A DNA stretch of 64,000 bases from Planctomycetota bacterium (GTDB lineage Bacteria; Planctomycetota; UBA1135; UBA2386): positions 1 to 64,000 of the forward strand of contig JAEUHQ010000196.1 of the NCBI GenBank assembly GCA_016794565.1. Direction: 5' to 3'. A program made the position numbers and the translations under genes. The notes under the pieces are model-generated. The model saw only the letters and a program-made list of their open reading frames with translations. It ran no database searches and was not told the DNA's origin. This document shows, piece by piece, positions 33,527 to 42,646 of this stretch (its first letter is position 1; every line of letters starts with the position of its first letter).

Positions 33527-34843
33527 TCACAGGTAGGGCTTCAGCGCCGCCTTCATCTCCTGCTCCTCCGCGTCGGGCGTGAACTCCGTGAAGCCGCGGG
33601 CGAAGTAGTCCGCGAAGTACGCCCGCAGTTCGTCCGGTGTGTGCGCGCCCCCGTTGTCGCCGAACTTCGTCACGAACGGGGTGAAGTGCGGGTACAGCGC
33701 AGCGGCCCCCTGCTTGCCCCACCAGTCGCCGTGCAGGGTCGTGCGACAGAAGTTGCCGATCAGGATGTCGTCGAACGCGCGCCACTGCACGGCGGAGACC
33801 AGCGACTGCCGCGGCGTGGCGAACGTGATGCCGCGGCGGTGCTCGCGCGCGATGTCGATCACGTGGTCCTTCCCGCCGACCCGGAAGTTGATCCACCCGA
33901 GGAACGTGCGGAGGTGGGCGACCCGCCGGAAGTACGCACCGAGCATGTCGACGTCGTCCTTCTCGAGCGGCGTGCTCCAGTCGTCCCCGTGGACCTCGGG
34001 CGCTTCGAGCGGCTGGTCGTTCGCCCGCGGCGAGATCTTCTCGTACTGCCCGGTGTGCAGGTCGTACTGCACGAACGCCGGCAGGCACGTTCGCCGCCCG
34101 CCGTCGAAACCGAGTTCGTGGGCGTCGATCGGCGTCGCGTACTCGTCGGCCCACGCGACGTCGGTGCGGTTGTAGCGGTGCATCGCGCTCGACGGCGCGA
34201 ACACGTCGATGTCGTAGTGGTCGAGCAGCGACTTGATGCCGGGCCCGAGCGCCGGCTTCTCGGCGGCCGCGGGCAACACCCGCCGGCCCTCTTCGTCGAA
34301 GAAGTTGATCATGTCCGCGTCGCCCCAGCCCGTGAGGCACGCGAGCACGGTGCGCTTCGTGAAGCGTCTGCGTTCCCGATCGAGGAAGCGGCTGCTGCCG
34401 CGGTTGCCGGCGTCGTTCGCGTCGATGACGAGATGGCCGTCGAGATCCATCACGATGGTCGCGTCCTGGTTGTAGTTCGCGAGGGACGCGATCCGACAGC
34501 GATCGCCGACGGGGAACCACTCGCCGCACTTCAGCGTGCGCACTCGGAAGCCCATCTCCGCCAGATCGCGCGCGATGCGGCCGCCGCGGTGGTCCGGGAG
34601 CAGGATCGTCTTGTCGCGCAGCTGTTCGAGCGACGGCAGGCTCAGGTGGTCCGGGTGGCCGTGCGAGATCCACAGGAACTTGCAGGCACGCACGTTCGCC
34701 AACTGTGCGGCAGGGACCTCGTGGGACAATCGCCATGCACCGAAGTAGGCCGCCCCGGTGAGCCACGGGTCGGTCGCGAGCACCGGTCCGCGGTCGTGGG
34801 CGATGAGACACGCGTTGCCGATCGTCTCGAATCCGAGGTCCAT
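33527..34843 (-). CDS. MBL-fold metallo-hydrolase
   Basis: Protein of 438 residues. The metallo-beta-lactamase motif is ISHGHPDHLSLPSLEQL (H-x-H-x-D-H form), preceded by VLATDPWLTG as the first strand-loop pair and followed by IVMDLDGHLVIDANDA and CLTGWGDADMINFF. Overall it resembles UlaG/CMP-Neu5Ac hydroxylase-like MBL proteins, with a ~180-residue C-terminal extension, but the Rieske centre of the hydroxylases is absent. Substrate unknown. ATG 34843 (MDLGFETIGNACL) is preferred because it opens the fold; ATG 34879 would add 12 residues. Divergent from an MFS gene. Confidence 0.8.
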   Translation of the reverse strand: MDLGFETIGNACLIAHDRGPVLATDPWLTGAAYFGAWRLSHEVPAAQLANVRACKFLWISHGHPDHLSLPSLEQLRDKTILLPDHRGGRIARDLAEMGFRVRTLKCGEWFPVGDRCRIASLANYNQDATIVMDLDGHLVIDANDAGNRGSSRFLDRERRRFTKRTVLACLTGWGDADMINFFDEEGRRVLPAAAEKPALGPGIKSLLDHYDIDVFAPSSAMHRYNRTDVAWADEYATPIDAHELGFDGGRRTCLPAFVQYDLHTGQYEKISPRANDQPLEAPEVHGDDWSTPLEKDDVDMLGAYFRRVAHLRTFLGWINFRVGGKDHVIDIAREHRRGITFATPRQSLVSAVQWRAFDDILIGNFCRTTLHGDWWGKQGAAALYPHFTPFVTKFGDNGGAHTPDELRAYFADYFARGFTEFTPDAEEQEMKAALKPYL

Positions 34844-34971
34844 GCGCGCGGTGTATCCAACGGCGCCGAAGTCCGCCATGGGCCGGAGAACCCGCAATCG
34901 GTCCGCCCGCACGATCGAACCGTGCCACCGAGGTTGCGCCGGATGCGGCGGAACCGGAAGGTTCCCCGACC

Positions 34972-36360
34972 TTGCCGCCGCAGAACGAACCGGACTCGCT
35001 CGCCACGAACCTCGCGTCCCCGGTGGTGCAGTGGGCACTCGCCGCACTCGGCGTCGTGCTGGTCGCGATGGTCGTGCGAGAAGCGCGCAAGATCCCGGCG
35101 CGCCTCGCGGTCCTGATGGCGACCGCGTTCGTCGACATGGTCGGCCTCTTCTTCGTGGTGCCGATCCTGCCCTTCTACGTGAAGCGCCTCGTCGGCCCGG
35201 GAGTCGACATCGCGGGCACCCGCTTCGAGGCCGGTGCGGTCACGTCGGTCGTCGTCGCGGCGTTCACTGCGGCGCAGATCGTCAGCGCGCCGTTCTGGGG
35301 CCGCTTCTCCGACCGCTTCGGTCGACGGCCCGCGCTGCTCATCGCACTCGCGGCTTCGGCGATCGCGTACGTCGTGTTCGGCTTCGCGGAGTCGCTCGGC
35401 GTCCTGATGCTCTCGCGCATCGTGCAGGGCGCCGGCGGCGGCACCGTCGGTGTCATCCAGGCCTACGTCGCCGACAGCGTCGAACCGAAGGACCGCACCC
35501 GCGCCCTCGGCTGGCTGTCGGCGGCGACCAACCTCGGCGTGGCGCTCGGACCGGCGATCGGAACGTTCCTCGTGAAGCTCGGCGACGTCGACCTGATGCC
35601 GGGCGAAACGAAACTGACCCTGGGGCACTCGGCGCCGGGCCTCGGCGCGGCCGCGCTCTGCGTGCTCAACATGGTGTTCGCCGCGCGCTGGCTGCCCGAA
35701 TCGAAGGCGCACGTCGTCCGGAAGGACGGCCCGGCGCCGGCGAAGGCGCGCAGCGCCGCCCTCCGCGTCGTGACGCATGCCGGCGAACCGACGTCGCGCG
35801 TGATCCTCGCGTACTCCGTGGCGATCGGTGCGTTCCAGGGCGTCAACGTCGTCCTCGCGTACTTCCTCGAGAGGCGCTTCTCGATCGACGAACACTCGAT
35901 CGGCTACGTGTTCATGTACATCGGCGCGATCTCGGTCGTCGCGCGCGTGCTGTTCCTCGGGCGGCTCGTCGATCGCCTCGGCGAAGCGTGGCTCGCGCGG
36001 CTCGGCATCGTCATGCTGGCGACCGGCCTGTTCGTGATGACGCTCGCGCAGTCGCTGCCGATACTGGCAATCGCGATCGCGCTGATGCCGCTCGGCACGT
36101 CCTTCACGTTCCCGTGCCTGTCCGCGCTGCTCACGAAGGTCGCGGGCGAACACGAACGCGGCCTCTATCTCGGACTGCAGCAGGGCTACGGCAGCGCAGC
36201 GCGACTCCTGATGCCTCTCGTCTACGGCAGAACCTTCGACACACTCGGGCCGGCAGTTCCCTTCGAGATCGCAGCGGCCCTCGTGCTGTCGACCCTTCTC
36301 CTCACTCCGGGCCTCGGCGCGTTCGCGAAGACCGCGAGGCAGAAGGCGGCGCCGGGCTGA
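34972..36360 (+). CDS. MFS transporter (multidrug/tetracycline-resistance type)
   Basis: Protein of 462 residues. An extra hydrophobic segment (WALAALGVVLVAMVV) precedes the 12-helix MFS core, which starts near ARLAVLMATAFVDMVGLFFV. Motif A is textbook, GRFSDRFGRRPALL, and motif C-like residues are in WLSAATNLGVALGPAIGTF, placing it with the DHA1 proton antiporters (TetA-like). The start is TTG at 34972; no ATG is available before the first helix. It is the plus-strand neighbour of the zinc-ribbon-like gene, whose end is 6 bp away in convergent orientation. Substrate cannot be deduced. Confidence 0.87.
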   Translation: MPPQNEPDSLATNLASPVVQWALAALGVVLVAMVVREARKIPARLAVLMATAFVDMVGLFFVVPILPFYVKRLVGPGVDIAGTRFEAGAVTSVVVAAFTAAQIVSAPFWGRFSDRFGRRPALLIALAASAIAYVVFGFAESLGVLMLSRIVQGAGGGTVGVIQAYVADSVEPKDRTRALGWLSAATNLGVALGPAIGTFLVKLGDVDLMPGETKLTLGHSAPGLGAAALCVLNMVFAARWLPESKAHVVRKDGPAPAKARSAALRVVTHAGEPTSRVILAYSVAIGAFQGVNVVLAYFLERRFSIDEHSIGYVFMYIGAISVVARVLFLGRLVDRLGEAWLARLGIVMLATGLFVMTLAQSLPILAIAIALMPLGTSFTFPCLSALLTKVAGEHERGLYLGLQQGYGSAARLLMPLVYGRTFDTLGPAVPFEIAAALVLSTLLLTPGLGAFAKTARQKAAPG

Positions 36361-36366
36361 TCGCGA

Positions 36367-36852
36367 TCAGCCGCCGCCCGGCCGCGCGAGCTTGCCCAGT
36401 TCGGGCTTCTCGGGTGGCGGCGCAACGGCGTCGCCCATCTCCACTTCGCCCTGCAGCGGCCGCGGATCCGGCGGCTGCACCGCGGGCGCGGTGGGCGCCG
36501 GCCCCCCGGGTGCGGACCGCGTGCACGACACCAGACCCCAGACGAACACGCAGGCGGCGATCGCCCGTGCAAACGCGGCGCGCACGCGCCTTCGCAGGCC
36601 GACCGGGCAGTCGCGCGTCAGCACGGTGCCGTCCGCGCGGCGGTAGAGACGCACGCACACACGACCGTTCGCAGCGCCGCGGACCAGCTCCTCCGCCTCG
36701 TCGCGTGTCATCCGGCTCAGGTCGTGCACGTGGAGCTTGCACTGCGCGCAGAAGCGGCGGCGGTCGTCGCCCGCCATCGAGTTCCAGTCGGCCGAGCAAG
36801 GCGACGCGATCTCGACGCCGTCGAGGAAGGATGCGGAACGGTTCTGGTTCAT
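36367..36852 (-). CDS. Small membrane protein with N-terminal cysteine-rich (zinc-ribbon-like) domain
   Basis: Protein of 161 residues. Residues about 14-80 carry spaced cysteines: SPCSADWNSM, RRFCAQCKLHVHDLSRMTRD and VCVRLYRRADGTVLTRDCP. I recognise the pattern C-x4-W-x2-M ... RFC-x2-C ... V-x-D-[LF]-[ST]-x-M as a widespread N-terminal module, common in Bacteroidota, that sits before a membrane helix; its function is not known to me. A helix follows (AFARAIAACVFVWGLVSC), then a Pro-rich C-terminal tail. ATG at 36852 is chosen; ATG 36870 adds six residues. It is the only gene on its strand between two unrelated genes. Confidence 0.72.
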   Translation of the reverse strand: MNQNRSASFLDGVEIASPCSADWNSMAGDDRRRFCAQCKLHVHDLSRMTRDEAEELVRGAANGRVCVRLYRRADGTVLTRDCPVGLRRRVRAAFARAIAACVFVWGLVSCTRSAPGGPAPTAPAVQPPDPRPLQGEVEMGDAVAPPPEKPELGKLARPGGG

Positions 36853-36911
36853 GCGCGGGCCGAACGACACGCCCCGCGCGAGGTTCCCACGCGCCGTCGC
36901 GCGTGCCTCGA

Positions 36912-37904
36912 TCAGGGAATCAGGACCGTGGCACCGGTGGTTCGGCGCGACTCGAGGCGAAGATGCGCCTCCGCGGCGTCGCCAAGGGCGAGGCGCGCGG
37001 CCAGGTGCGGACGCAGCACACCTCGCCGCACGGCCGAGAACACGGCAGACGCCGCACGCTCGAGCTCCGGCCGCGACGCGACGTAGTCGTCGAGCGACGG
37101 ACGGGTGACGAAGAGCGACCCTCCGTCGCGGAGCACGGCGAGGTCCAGCGGCTCCGGCGCACCCGAGGCCGCGCCGAACGACACGAGGAGCCCGCGCCGC
37201 TTCAGCGACCGCAGCGACTCACGGAGCGTCGCGCGCCCGGTCGAGTCGTAGACGACGTCGACACCGCGGTCCTGCGTGATGCGGCGAACGACGGCGGCGA
37301 AAGCGGTCGGCGTGGCCGAGGGTTCGACGACGATCGGATGGTGGCAGCCGTTCGCGACGGCGAAGTCCGCCTTCTCGCGACTCGACACCACGCCGAGCAC
37401 CGATGCACCGAGATGGTGCAGCCACTGACACAAGAGCACGCCCGTGCCGCCCGCCGCGGCGAGCACGAGGACACGATGCGACGGACCGACCTTGAACGTG
37501 CGGCGCACGAGGAACTCGGCGGTCATGCCCTTCAGAAGCACGGCGGCGGCGACGTCGTCGGGAACCGCGTCCGGAACGGGCACCACCCGCCACGCGGGCA
37601 CGGCCCGATGCTCGGCGTAGGCGCCGAGCAGGGCGGTGTCCGCGTACGCGACCCGACTGCCGACCGTCGGCGCGAGCACACCTTCGCCCGTGGCGACGAC
37701 GATCCCGACCGCCTCGATGCCGAGGCCCGACGGCAGGCCTGGCAGCGGCGCGTCGCCGCGCCGCTGCCGTACGTCGAGGAAGTTCACGCCGATCGCGAGC
37801 TGACGCAACAACACCTCACCGCGGGCCGGCGCCGGCATCGGTACTTCCTCGAAGCGAAGCTCTTCGGGCCCGCCCGTCGCGTGCAAACGGATCGCGCGAT
37901 TCAT
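36912..37904 (-). CDS. Zinc-independent quinone oxidoreductase-like dehydrogenase (MDR superfamily)
   Basis: Protein of 330 residues, normal for NADPH:quinone reductase (QOR) relatives. The catalytic GroES-like domain (1-120) has GVNFLDVRQRRGDAPLPGLP in place of the zinc-binding residues, and the Rossmann domain has VLVLAAAGGTGVLLCQWLHH as the NADPH site, followed by the ATP/NADP loop SSREKADFAVANG. These enzymes reduce quinones or enoyl-type substrates with NADPH in the cytoplasm. GAGGGG lies just before the ATG at 37904, which fixes the start. Divergent from the phosphatase lipoprotein gene. Confidence 0.92.
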   Translation of the reverse strand: MNRAIRLHATGGPEELRFEEVPMPAPARGEVLLRQLAIGVNFLDVRQRRGDAPLPGLPSGLGIEAVGIVVATGEGVLAPTVGSRVAYADTALLGAYAEHRAVPAWRVVPVPDAVPDDVAAAVLLKGMTAEFLVRRTFKVGPSHRVLVLAAAGGTGVLLCQWLHHLGASVLGVVSSREKADFAVANGCHHPIVVEPSATPTAFAAVVRRITQDRGVDVVYDSTGRATLRESLRSLKRRGLLVSFGAASGAPEPLDLAVLRDGGSLFVTRPSLDDYVASRPELERAASAVFSAVRRGVLRPHLAARLALGDAAEAHLRLESRRTTGATVLIP

Positions 37905-37964
37905 CGCACCCCTCGATAGCCGCCGGCGCCGCGCATGTCGACGCGCTACCCTCCGGCCACGCGC

Positions 37965-38546
37965 ATGACCCGAACCGCCGCCGCCTGCGTCGCCGCACTG
38001 CTCGCACTGCTCACCGCCACCTCCGGTTGCACGGGGTTCCGCGAAGTCGGACACGGCGTGTGGCGTTCCCCGCAGCCGGGCGAAGAACGGCTCGCCCGCC
38101 GCATCGCCGAGCACGACATCCGAACGGTGGTGTGCCTGCGCGGCGACGGCGATCCGACCGCTCTGTCGGCGCGAGCGACCGAGCAGTCGGGAGCGCGCTT
38201 CTGGAACGTCCCGATGTCGGCGACGCGCCTGCCCCGACCGGAGACGCTGCTCGAACTCTGGCGAGTCGCGGACGAGGCCGAGCGGCCGCTGCTCCTCCAC
38301 TGCCGCGCCGGTGTCGACCGCACCGGACTCGCGGCCGCGCTCGTCGTCTTGCACGACACGGGCGACCTCGCTGCCGCACGCGCCCAGCTCGCACTCGTGC
38401 CGAACGGCCACGTCGGCGCGTTCGGGACCGGGGCGATGGACGAGGTGCTCGATCGCTACGAACCGCACGCGGCGGCGATGGCATTCCCCGACTGGGTCCG
38501 CACGGAATACGCGCCCTGGTTCGCCGCGCAGGCCGCCGCGCGCTGA
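37965..38546 (+). CDS. Exported dual-specificity/tyrosine-type phosphatase-like protein
   Basis: Protein of 193 residues. A hydrophobic start (ACVAALLALLTATSGC) looks like a lipoprotein signal, although the residue at -3 is Thr rather than Leu/Val. The body is a cysteine phosphatase domain with active-site HCRAGVDRTGLAA (H-C-x5-R-T/S) and an upstream Asp/Glu-rich loop (RGDGDPTALSA). Relatives dephosphorylate tyrosine, inositol phosphates or lipids. TACCCT lies 12 nt before ATG 37965; ATG 37935 would add ten residues. The next gene starts after 51 bp. Confidence 0.8.
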   Translation: MTRTAAACVAALLALLTATSGCTGFREVGHGVWRSPQPGEERLARRIAEHDIRTVVCLRGDGDPTALSARATEQSGARFWNVPMSATRLPRPETLLELWRVADEAERPLLLHCRAGVDRTGLAAALVVLHDTGDLAAARAQLALVPNGHVGAFGTGAMDEVLDRYEPHAAAMAFPDWVRTEYAPWFAAQAAAR

Positions 38547-38597
38547 TCGGCGCCAGTTCCCTTCCGCGCACCGGCCGGGGCGCGTAGCGTCGCGACC

Positions 38598-39818
38598 TTG
38601 GACCTGGCGCTCGTCGTCTTCGTTCTCGTCTACTTCGTGATGGCGACGGGCCGGGTGCCCGGCGTGCGCCTCGACCGCGCATGCGCCGCGTTCGTCGGTG
38701 CCGTGGTGCTCGTCGCGGGCGGAGCGACGACACCGACCGCCGCCTGGCAGGCCATCGACGTCGGCACGATCGGACTGCTGCTCGGACTGATGATCGTCTC
38801 CGCGCAGTTCCGCCTCGGCGGCTTCTGGGCGTCGCTCACGCAGCGGCTCGCCGACCGGCCGACCTCGGCCGAGCGCCTGCTGTTCGAACTGATCCTGACG
38901 GCGGGTGTGATGTCGGCCCTCCTCACCAACGACGTCGTGTGCCTGGCCATCGCACCGGTGCTCGTCGACGTCTGCGTGCGGCGCCGACTCGACCCCGTTC
39001 CCTTCCTGCTGGCATTGGCGGCAGCGGCCAACGTCGGCTCGGCCGCGACCCTGATCGGCAATCCGCAGAACATGCTGATCGGGCAGTCGCTCGGACTCTC
39101 CTTCAGCTCGTACCTGCTGGACGGTGCGGTCCCCGCGGCACTCGGGCTGCTCGGCGTCTTCGTCGTCCTGCGTCGCGCCTACCGCGGCAAGCTCGAACGC
39201 ACCCTGCCGCCGCGCGTCGGCCCCGAGCATGCGTTCGATCGGTGGCAGACGCAGAAGGGAGTCTGCGTGCTCCTGGCACTCATCGCCGGGCTGCTCGTGT
39301 GCCCGCTGCCGCGCGAAGTGCAGGCGATGCTCGCCGCGAGCGTCCTGCTGGTCTCCCGCCGCATCGACTCGGGCGCCCTGCTCGCACAGGTCGACTGGGC
39401 GCTGCTCGTCCTGTTCGCGGGACTGTTCGTGTGCAACCACGCGTTCCAGGAGGCGGGTCACGCGACGGCGGCGTTCGCGTGGCTGCGAGAAGCCGGCCTC
39501 GACCTGCACCGACCGGTCGCGCTCTTCGTGACGAGTGTGATCGGATCCAACCTGATCTCGAACGTCCCGCTCACCATGCTCCTGCTCCCCGTCGCCGACC
39601 ATCCGAGCGCGGGTCCGATCCTGTGCCTCGCGACGACGCTGGCCGGAAACCTCCTGCTGGTCGGTTCCATCGCCAACCTCATCGTCGTCGAACAGGCGCT
39701 GCGCCTCGGGGTGCGTCCGCTGCACCGGAGCTGGTTCCTCGAACACCTTCGCACCGGCATCCCGATCACGCTGACGACGCTCGCCATCGCGGCGGGCTGG
39801 TCGTGGTTTCGTTCGTGA
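38598..39818 (+). CDS. Anion permease (ArsB/SLC13-type ion transporter superfamily)
   Basis: Protein of 406 residues with about 11 membrane helices. Ion-transporter superfamily marks are LLTNDVVCLAIAPVLVDVC, NVGSAATLIGNPQNMLIG in the first half and NLISNVPLTMLLLPVA and SIANLIVVEQ in the second; the two N-P/N-V hairpins form the anion site. Relatives move arsenite, dicarboxylate or citrate; the substrate is not resolved. The start is TTG at 38598 with TAGCGT 7 nt upstream, fitting a leaderless transcript. Helix 1 begins almost at the start codon, which supports this choice. Confidence 0.88.
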   Translation: MDLALVVFVLVYFVMATGRVPGVRLDRACAAFVGAVVLVAGGATTPTAAWQAIDVGTIGLLLGLMIVSAQFRLGGFWASLTQRLADRPTSAERLLFELILTAGVMSALLTNDVVCLAIAPVLVDVCVRRRLDPVPFLLALAAAANVGSAATLIGNPQNMLIGQSLGLSFSSYLLDGAVPAALGLLGVFVVLRRAYRGKLERTLPPRVGPEHAFDRWQTQKGVCVLLALIAGLLVCPLPREVQAMLAASVLLVSRRIDSGALLAQVDWALLVLFAGLFVCNHAFQEAGHATAAFAWLREAGLDLHRPVALFVTSVIGSNLISNVPLTMLLLPVADHPSAGPILCLATTLAGNLLLVGSIANLIVVEQALRLGVRPLHRSWFLEHLRTGIPITLTTLAIAAGWSWFRS

Positions 39819-39864
39819 GAGGTCGGGGCTCGCCTTCGGCGCCGCGATCGCGCAGGATGCGACG

Positions 39865-41004
39865 ATGCGCTCGGCGCTCCCGGTCCTGGCCTTGCTCGGC
39901 GTGATCGCCGTGGTCGTCGCGTGGGCGCTCCTCGCGAACGATCGCGACGCTCTGCCGCCGTCCGCCGGCGGCGACGGCCAGGCGCGCACCGGCGAGGCAT
40001 CGACCGAGGTCCCGACCGAACGCAGCAACGCGGCCCCGCCGCGCCCCCGCCCGAACCCCACGACGGAACCGTCGCATCCGGCCAACGCGGCTCCGCCCAC
40101 ACCGCGCCAGGACGCCGCACCGGCCAACGTCGTGCTCCGCGTGCGCGAGGCGGTCGAGCACCGCGCCGTCGCGTCGTTCAGTTGGCGCTACGCCAACAAC
40201 GGCACGGTCGCGAAGGGCGAGGCAGCCGAAGGCGAGGCGATGCTGCGGCTCCCCGCCGGCACGCGCGGCCAGCTGCTCGTCGAGGCGGGCGGCATGACGC
40301 CGTCGGTGATCGAGATCGGCGTCCCGCCCGCCGGCGCTCCCGCAGCGACGATCGACGTCATCATGAACCCGGCGGCCGTCGCGACCGGCATCACGCTGCT
40401 CGTGCACGATCTCTCGCTCACGCCGATCGCGAGCGTGCGCGTCGACGCGTTCGTGCTGTCTCCCGAGGCGCGCGGGACCGAGACCTGGGCGCTCGGCACC
40501 CCGCTCTGGGCGCGCCGCAGGAGCGCCGCCGACGGGAGATACGAACTGCCCGAACTGGCGCCCGGCGAGTACGGCATCCGCGTCGTCGCGGTCGCGACGG
40601 ACGGCAGCCTGTTGCCCATGCTTCCGTTCAAGCGGCGCTTCGAACTCACGGGGAGCAACGGGTTCCTCGAGGACGTGCCGCTGGAACCCGGATGTGTGCC
40701 CACGTTCGAACTCGTCGACGGCAACGGCGCGGTCCTCGACCCGGCGCAGGTCGGGGTGGTGAGGCTCGGGATCCGCCTCGTCGGGGGGCCGCCGGTGGCG
40801 CGGCGATGGGTCGTGCAGGGCGCGGGTACGGCTGCGGCGTCGGGCGTCGACGTGCTGCCCGGCATCGGCACGGTGTCCCTCGCGGAAGCGCTGCCGGCCG
40901 GCTCCTACGAATTCGAAGCCGCCATCGGGGGGCACGCTCCGGTGCGCAGGGTCCTGGCGTTGCAGCCCGGCGCGACGACGAACGAACGCGTCGTCGTGCC
41001 CTGA
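39865..41004 (+). CDS. Membrane-anchored protein with carboxypeptidase-regulatory-like (Ig) repeats
   Basis: Protein of 379 residues: one N-terminal helix (LPVLALLGVIAVVVAWALLA), a Pro/Thr-rich linker (about 30-85), then two or three beta-sandwich repeats of the kind used as peptidase accessory domains (PNVVLRVREAVEHRAVASFS-like strand, GRYELPELAPGEYGIRVVAV near 220-240, EALPAGSYEFEAAIGGHAPV near 340-360). The GxYxLPxLxPGxYxIRV pattern is characteristic. Probably faces the periplasm; function unknown. It converges on the next gene, 16 bp apart. Confidence 0.75.
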   Translation: MRSALPVLALLGVIAVVVAWALLANDRDALPPSAGGDGQARTGEASTEVPTERSNAAPPRPRPNPTTEPSHPANAAPPTPRQDAAPANVVLRVREAVEHRAVASFSWRYANNGTVAKGEAAEGEAMLRLPAGTRGQLLVEAGGMTPSVIEIGVPPAGAPAATIDVIMNPAAVATGITLLVHDLSLTPIASVRVDAFVLSPEARGTETWALGTPLWARRRSAADGRYELPELAPGEYGIRVVAVATDGSLLPMLPFKRRFELTGSNGFLEDVPLEPGCVPTFELVDGNGAVLDPAQVGVVRLGIRLVGGPPVARRWVVQGAGTAAASGVDVLPGIGTVSLAEALPAGSYEFEAAIGGHAPVRRVLALQPGATTNERVVVP

Positions 41005-41020
41005 GGTCGCGACGGCGCAC

Positions 41021-41881
41021 TCAATCGGCGCGGAACCCGCCGCTGCGCAGCATCTCGCGTTCCATGCCGAGGATCGCCGACACGTAGACCATGAGCGACA
41101 GGGAGAAGAGCAGGCTCGGATTGGTGAACAGACTCGAACCCATCGCCGCGACGAAGGCGGCCGCACCGGCGACCCCATAGCGGAACCGGCCGCCACCGGT
41201 CGCCTCGGCGACGCCCAGCGCCACGCCCCCGGCAGCGGCCAGGCGCAGCACCGGCTCGAACGAACCGAACCACGGCGATTGCAGGACGGCGAGCACGAAG
41301 AAGACGCCCGCACCGATCCCGCCGGCGCGCAGGATCCGTCGGTGACGGCGCGGCACTTCGTCGTCGTGGCGATGCCTCTGCTGCCACCAGTGCGCGCGGA
41401 GCCGTTCGCGTTCGCCGGGCGGGAGTGCCTGGAACCACGGTTCCGACTCGCGCGCATCGACGTCGGGCTCCCCCGCTGCCGCGGGCACCGCGTGGGCCGG
41501 CGGCGCCTCCAAGGGCGCGGTCGCGATCGGCTCCGCAGCGTCCCAGTCGTGCGCCGGCCGCGCGGCGGCCTCGGCCATGGCGGCGGCGAGCGCACGCTTC
41601 TCGCGCAACTCCTCGCGCCGCTGGCGGCGCTGCGACTCCGCGACGAAGCTCGTGCCGGGCTTCGTGTTCGCGAGACGCGCGCGCAGCTCCGCGAGCGCCC
41701 GCTCCGCAGCCGGGTTCGGCACCGGGCTCACCCGGCACGGCGCCGGGGCGGGCGCGGCGGCAGGCCCGACGGGCGGAGCCACGTGCACGACCGCGGGCGG
41801 GCGAGCCGCGGGGTCGGCGAACTCTCCCGGATGATGGACCCTGCGGTCCTCCGGCAGCGGCGCCCAGTCGTCGTCGGTCAT
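41021..41881 (-). CDS. Hypothetical membrane protein with disordered N-terminal half
   Basis: Protein of 286 residues. The first ~180 residues are rich in Pro/Ala/Glu with short helical stretches (AERALAELRARLANTKPGTS, RRQRREELREKRALAAAM). A small conserved-looking motif, EPWFQALPPGERERLRAHWW, precedes three hydrophobic segments (ILRAGGIGAGVFFVLAVLQS, FEPVLRLAAAGGVALGVAEA, SLLFSLSLMVYVSAIL). I do not recognise a family. ATG 41881 is the last good start that keeps this order. It faces the divergent gene at 42147 across 265 bp. Confidence 0.6.
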   Translation of the reverse strand: MTDDDWAPLPEDRRVHHPGEFADPAARPPAVVHVAPPVGPAAAPAPAPCRVSPVPNPAAERALAELRARLANTKPGTSFVAESQRRQRREELREKRALAAAMAEAAARPAHDWDAAEPIATAPLEAPPAHAVPAAAGEPDVDARESEPWFQALPPGERERLRAHWWQQRHRHDDEVPRRHRRILRAGGIGAGVFFVLAVLQSPWFGSFEPVLRLAAAGGVALGVAEATGGGRFRYGVAGAAAFVAAMGSSLFTNPSLLFSLSLMVYVSAILGMEREMLRSGGFRAD

Positions 41882-42146
41882 GGACGCGGGCGATCTTCGG
41901 CGCTCGCATCCCGCTCGCTCCATCGTGCGCAGGTCGGCACCCTGGCATCGAACGTACGTCGCCGTGCGGCGACGAGGGTGTCCCGCTGGCCGTCCCGCAT
42001 TCGCGAGGGTTCGCTCGCTCGCCGGCAGCTCGGGATGGGCGGCGCGAAGAACGCGCGCGGCGAGGTGCCAGGGAACCAAGGTCACGTGATCCCGGACGAC
42101 CGCCGCTGACGCCACGAGAGGCCAGCGGGCGCTACGCTCCCGTTCC

Positions 42147-42611
42147 ATGCGGTTCCAATCCCCGCCCTCGGGACCAGAGCAGCGCCCTCGGAAGGAGCCT
42201 CCGGCCTGGCGCCGGATCCTGCTCGTCGGCGCGGCCGTCGCGGTGTGGGCCACCACGATGCCGTGGGTGTGCGTGCGATTCGAACGCCTCTTCGGCTCCC
42301 AATTCGGCCCGCCAGGATGGCACTCGAGGGCCGGCTTCACGTGCTTCTGCACGTGCCTGCTCGTTGCCGTGATGGCGATCGCCGAATCGGATTCCGACTC
42401 GGAGCGACGTGCCACGCGCCCAGGCAGCGCCATGCTCGCGTCGCTCGCCGGGCTGTCGGTTGCGTTCGAATGGGGTTCGGGGCCGGGCACGAGCCGCGGC
42501 GTGTCCGCGGTGTGGACTCCGTGGTTCTACGTGCTCACCGCGAGCCTGCCGTTCGTCGTCTGGGCGTGTGTGCGCCGATGGGCGGCACTCCCGCCCGCGC
42601 ACATCGCGTAG
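42147..42611 (+). CDS. Hypothetical four-helix membrane protein
   Basis: Protein of 154 residues with about four hydrophobic segments (ILLVGAAVAVWATTMPWVCV; FTCFCTCLLVAVMAIAE; AMLASLAGLSVAFEWG; WFYVLTASLPFVVWACV). A cysteine-rich turn (FTCFCTC) is notable. No family is recognised. TACGCT lies 8 nt before the ATG with no Shine-Dalgarno site. It converges on the aconitase gene. Confidence 0.55.
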   Translation: MRFQSPPSGPEQRPRKEPPAWRRILLVGAAVAVWATTMPWVCVRFERLFGSQFGPPGWHSRAGFTCFCTCLLVAVMAIAESDSDSERRATRPGSAMLASLAGLSVAFEWGSGPGTSRGVSAVWTPWFYVLTASLPFVVWACVRRWAALPPAHIA

Positions 42612-42646
42612 CGGCGGACAGCGGCGCCCAGCCGCCGCTGGTCGGC

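Noticed and set aside
36912..40127. A 1071-codon minus-strand frame continuing past the quinone oxidoreductase
   Set aside because: Only the part from 37904 downward encodes a recognisable protein. The upstream part lies antisense to a phosphatase and an anion permease gene.
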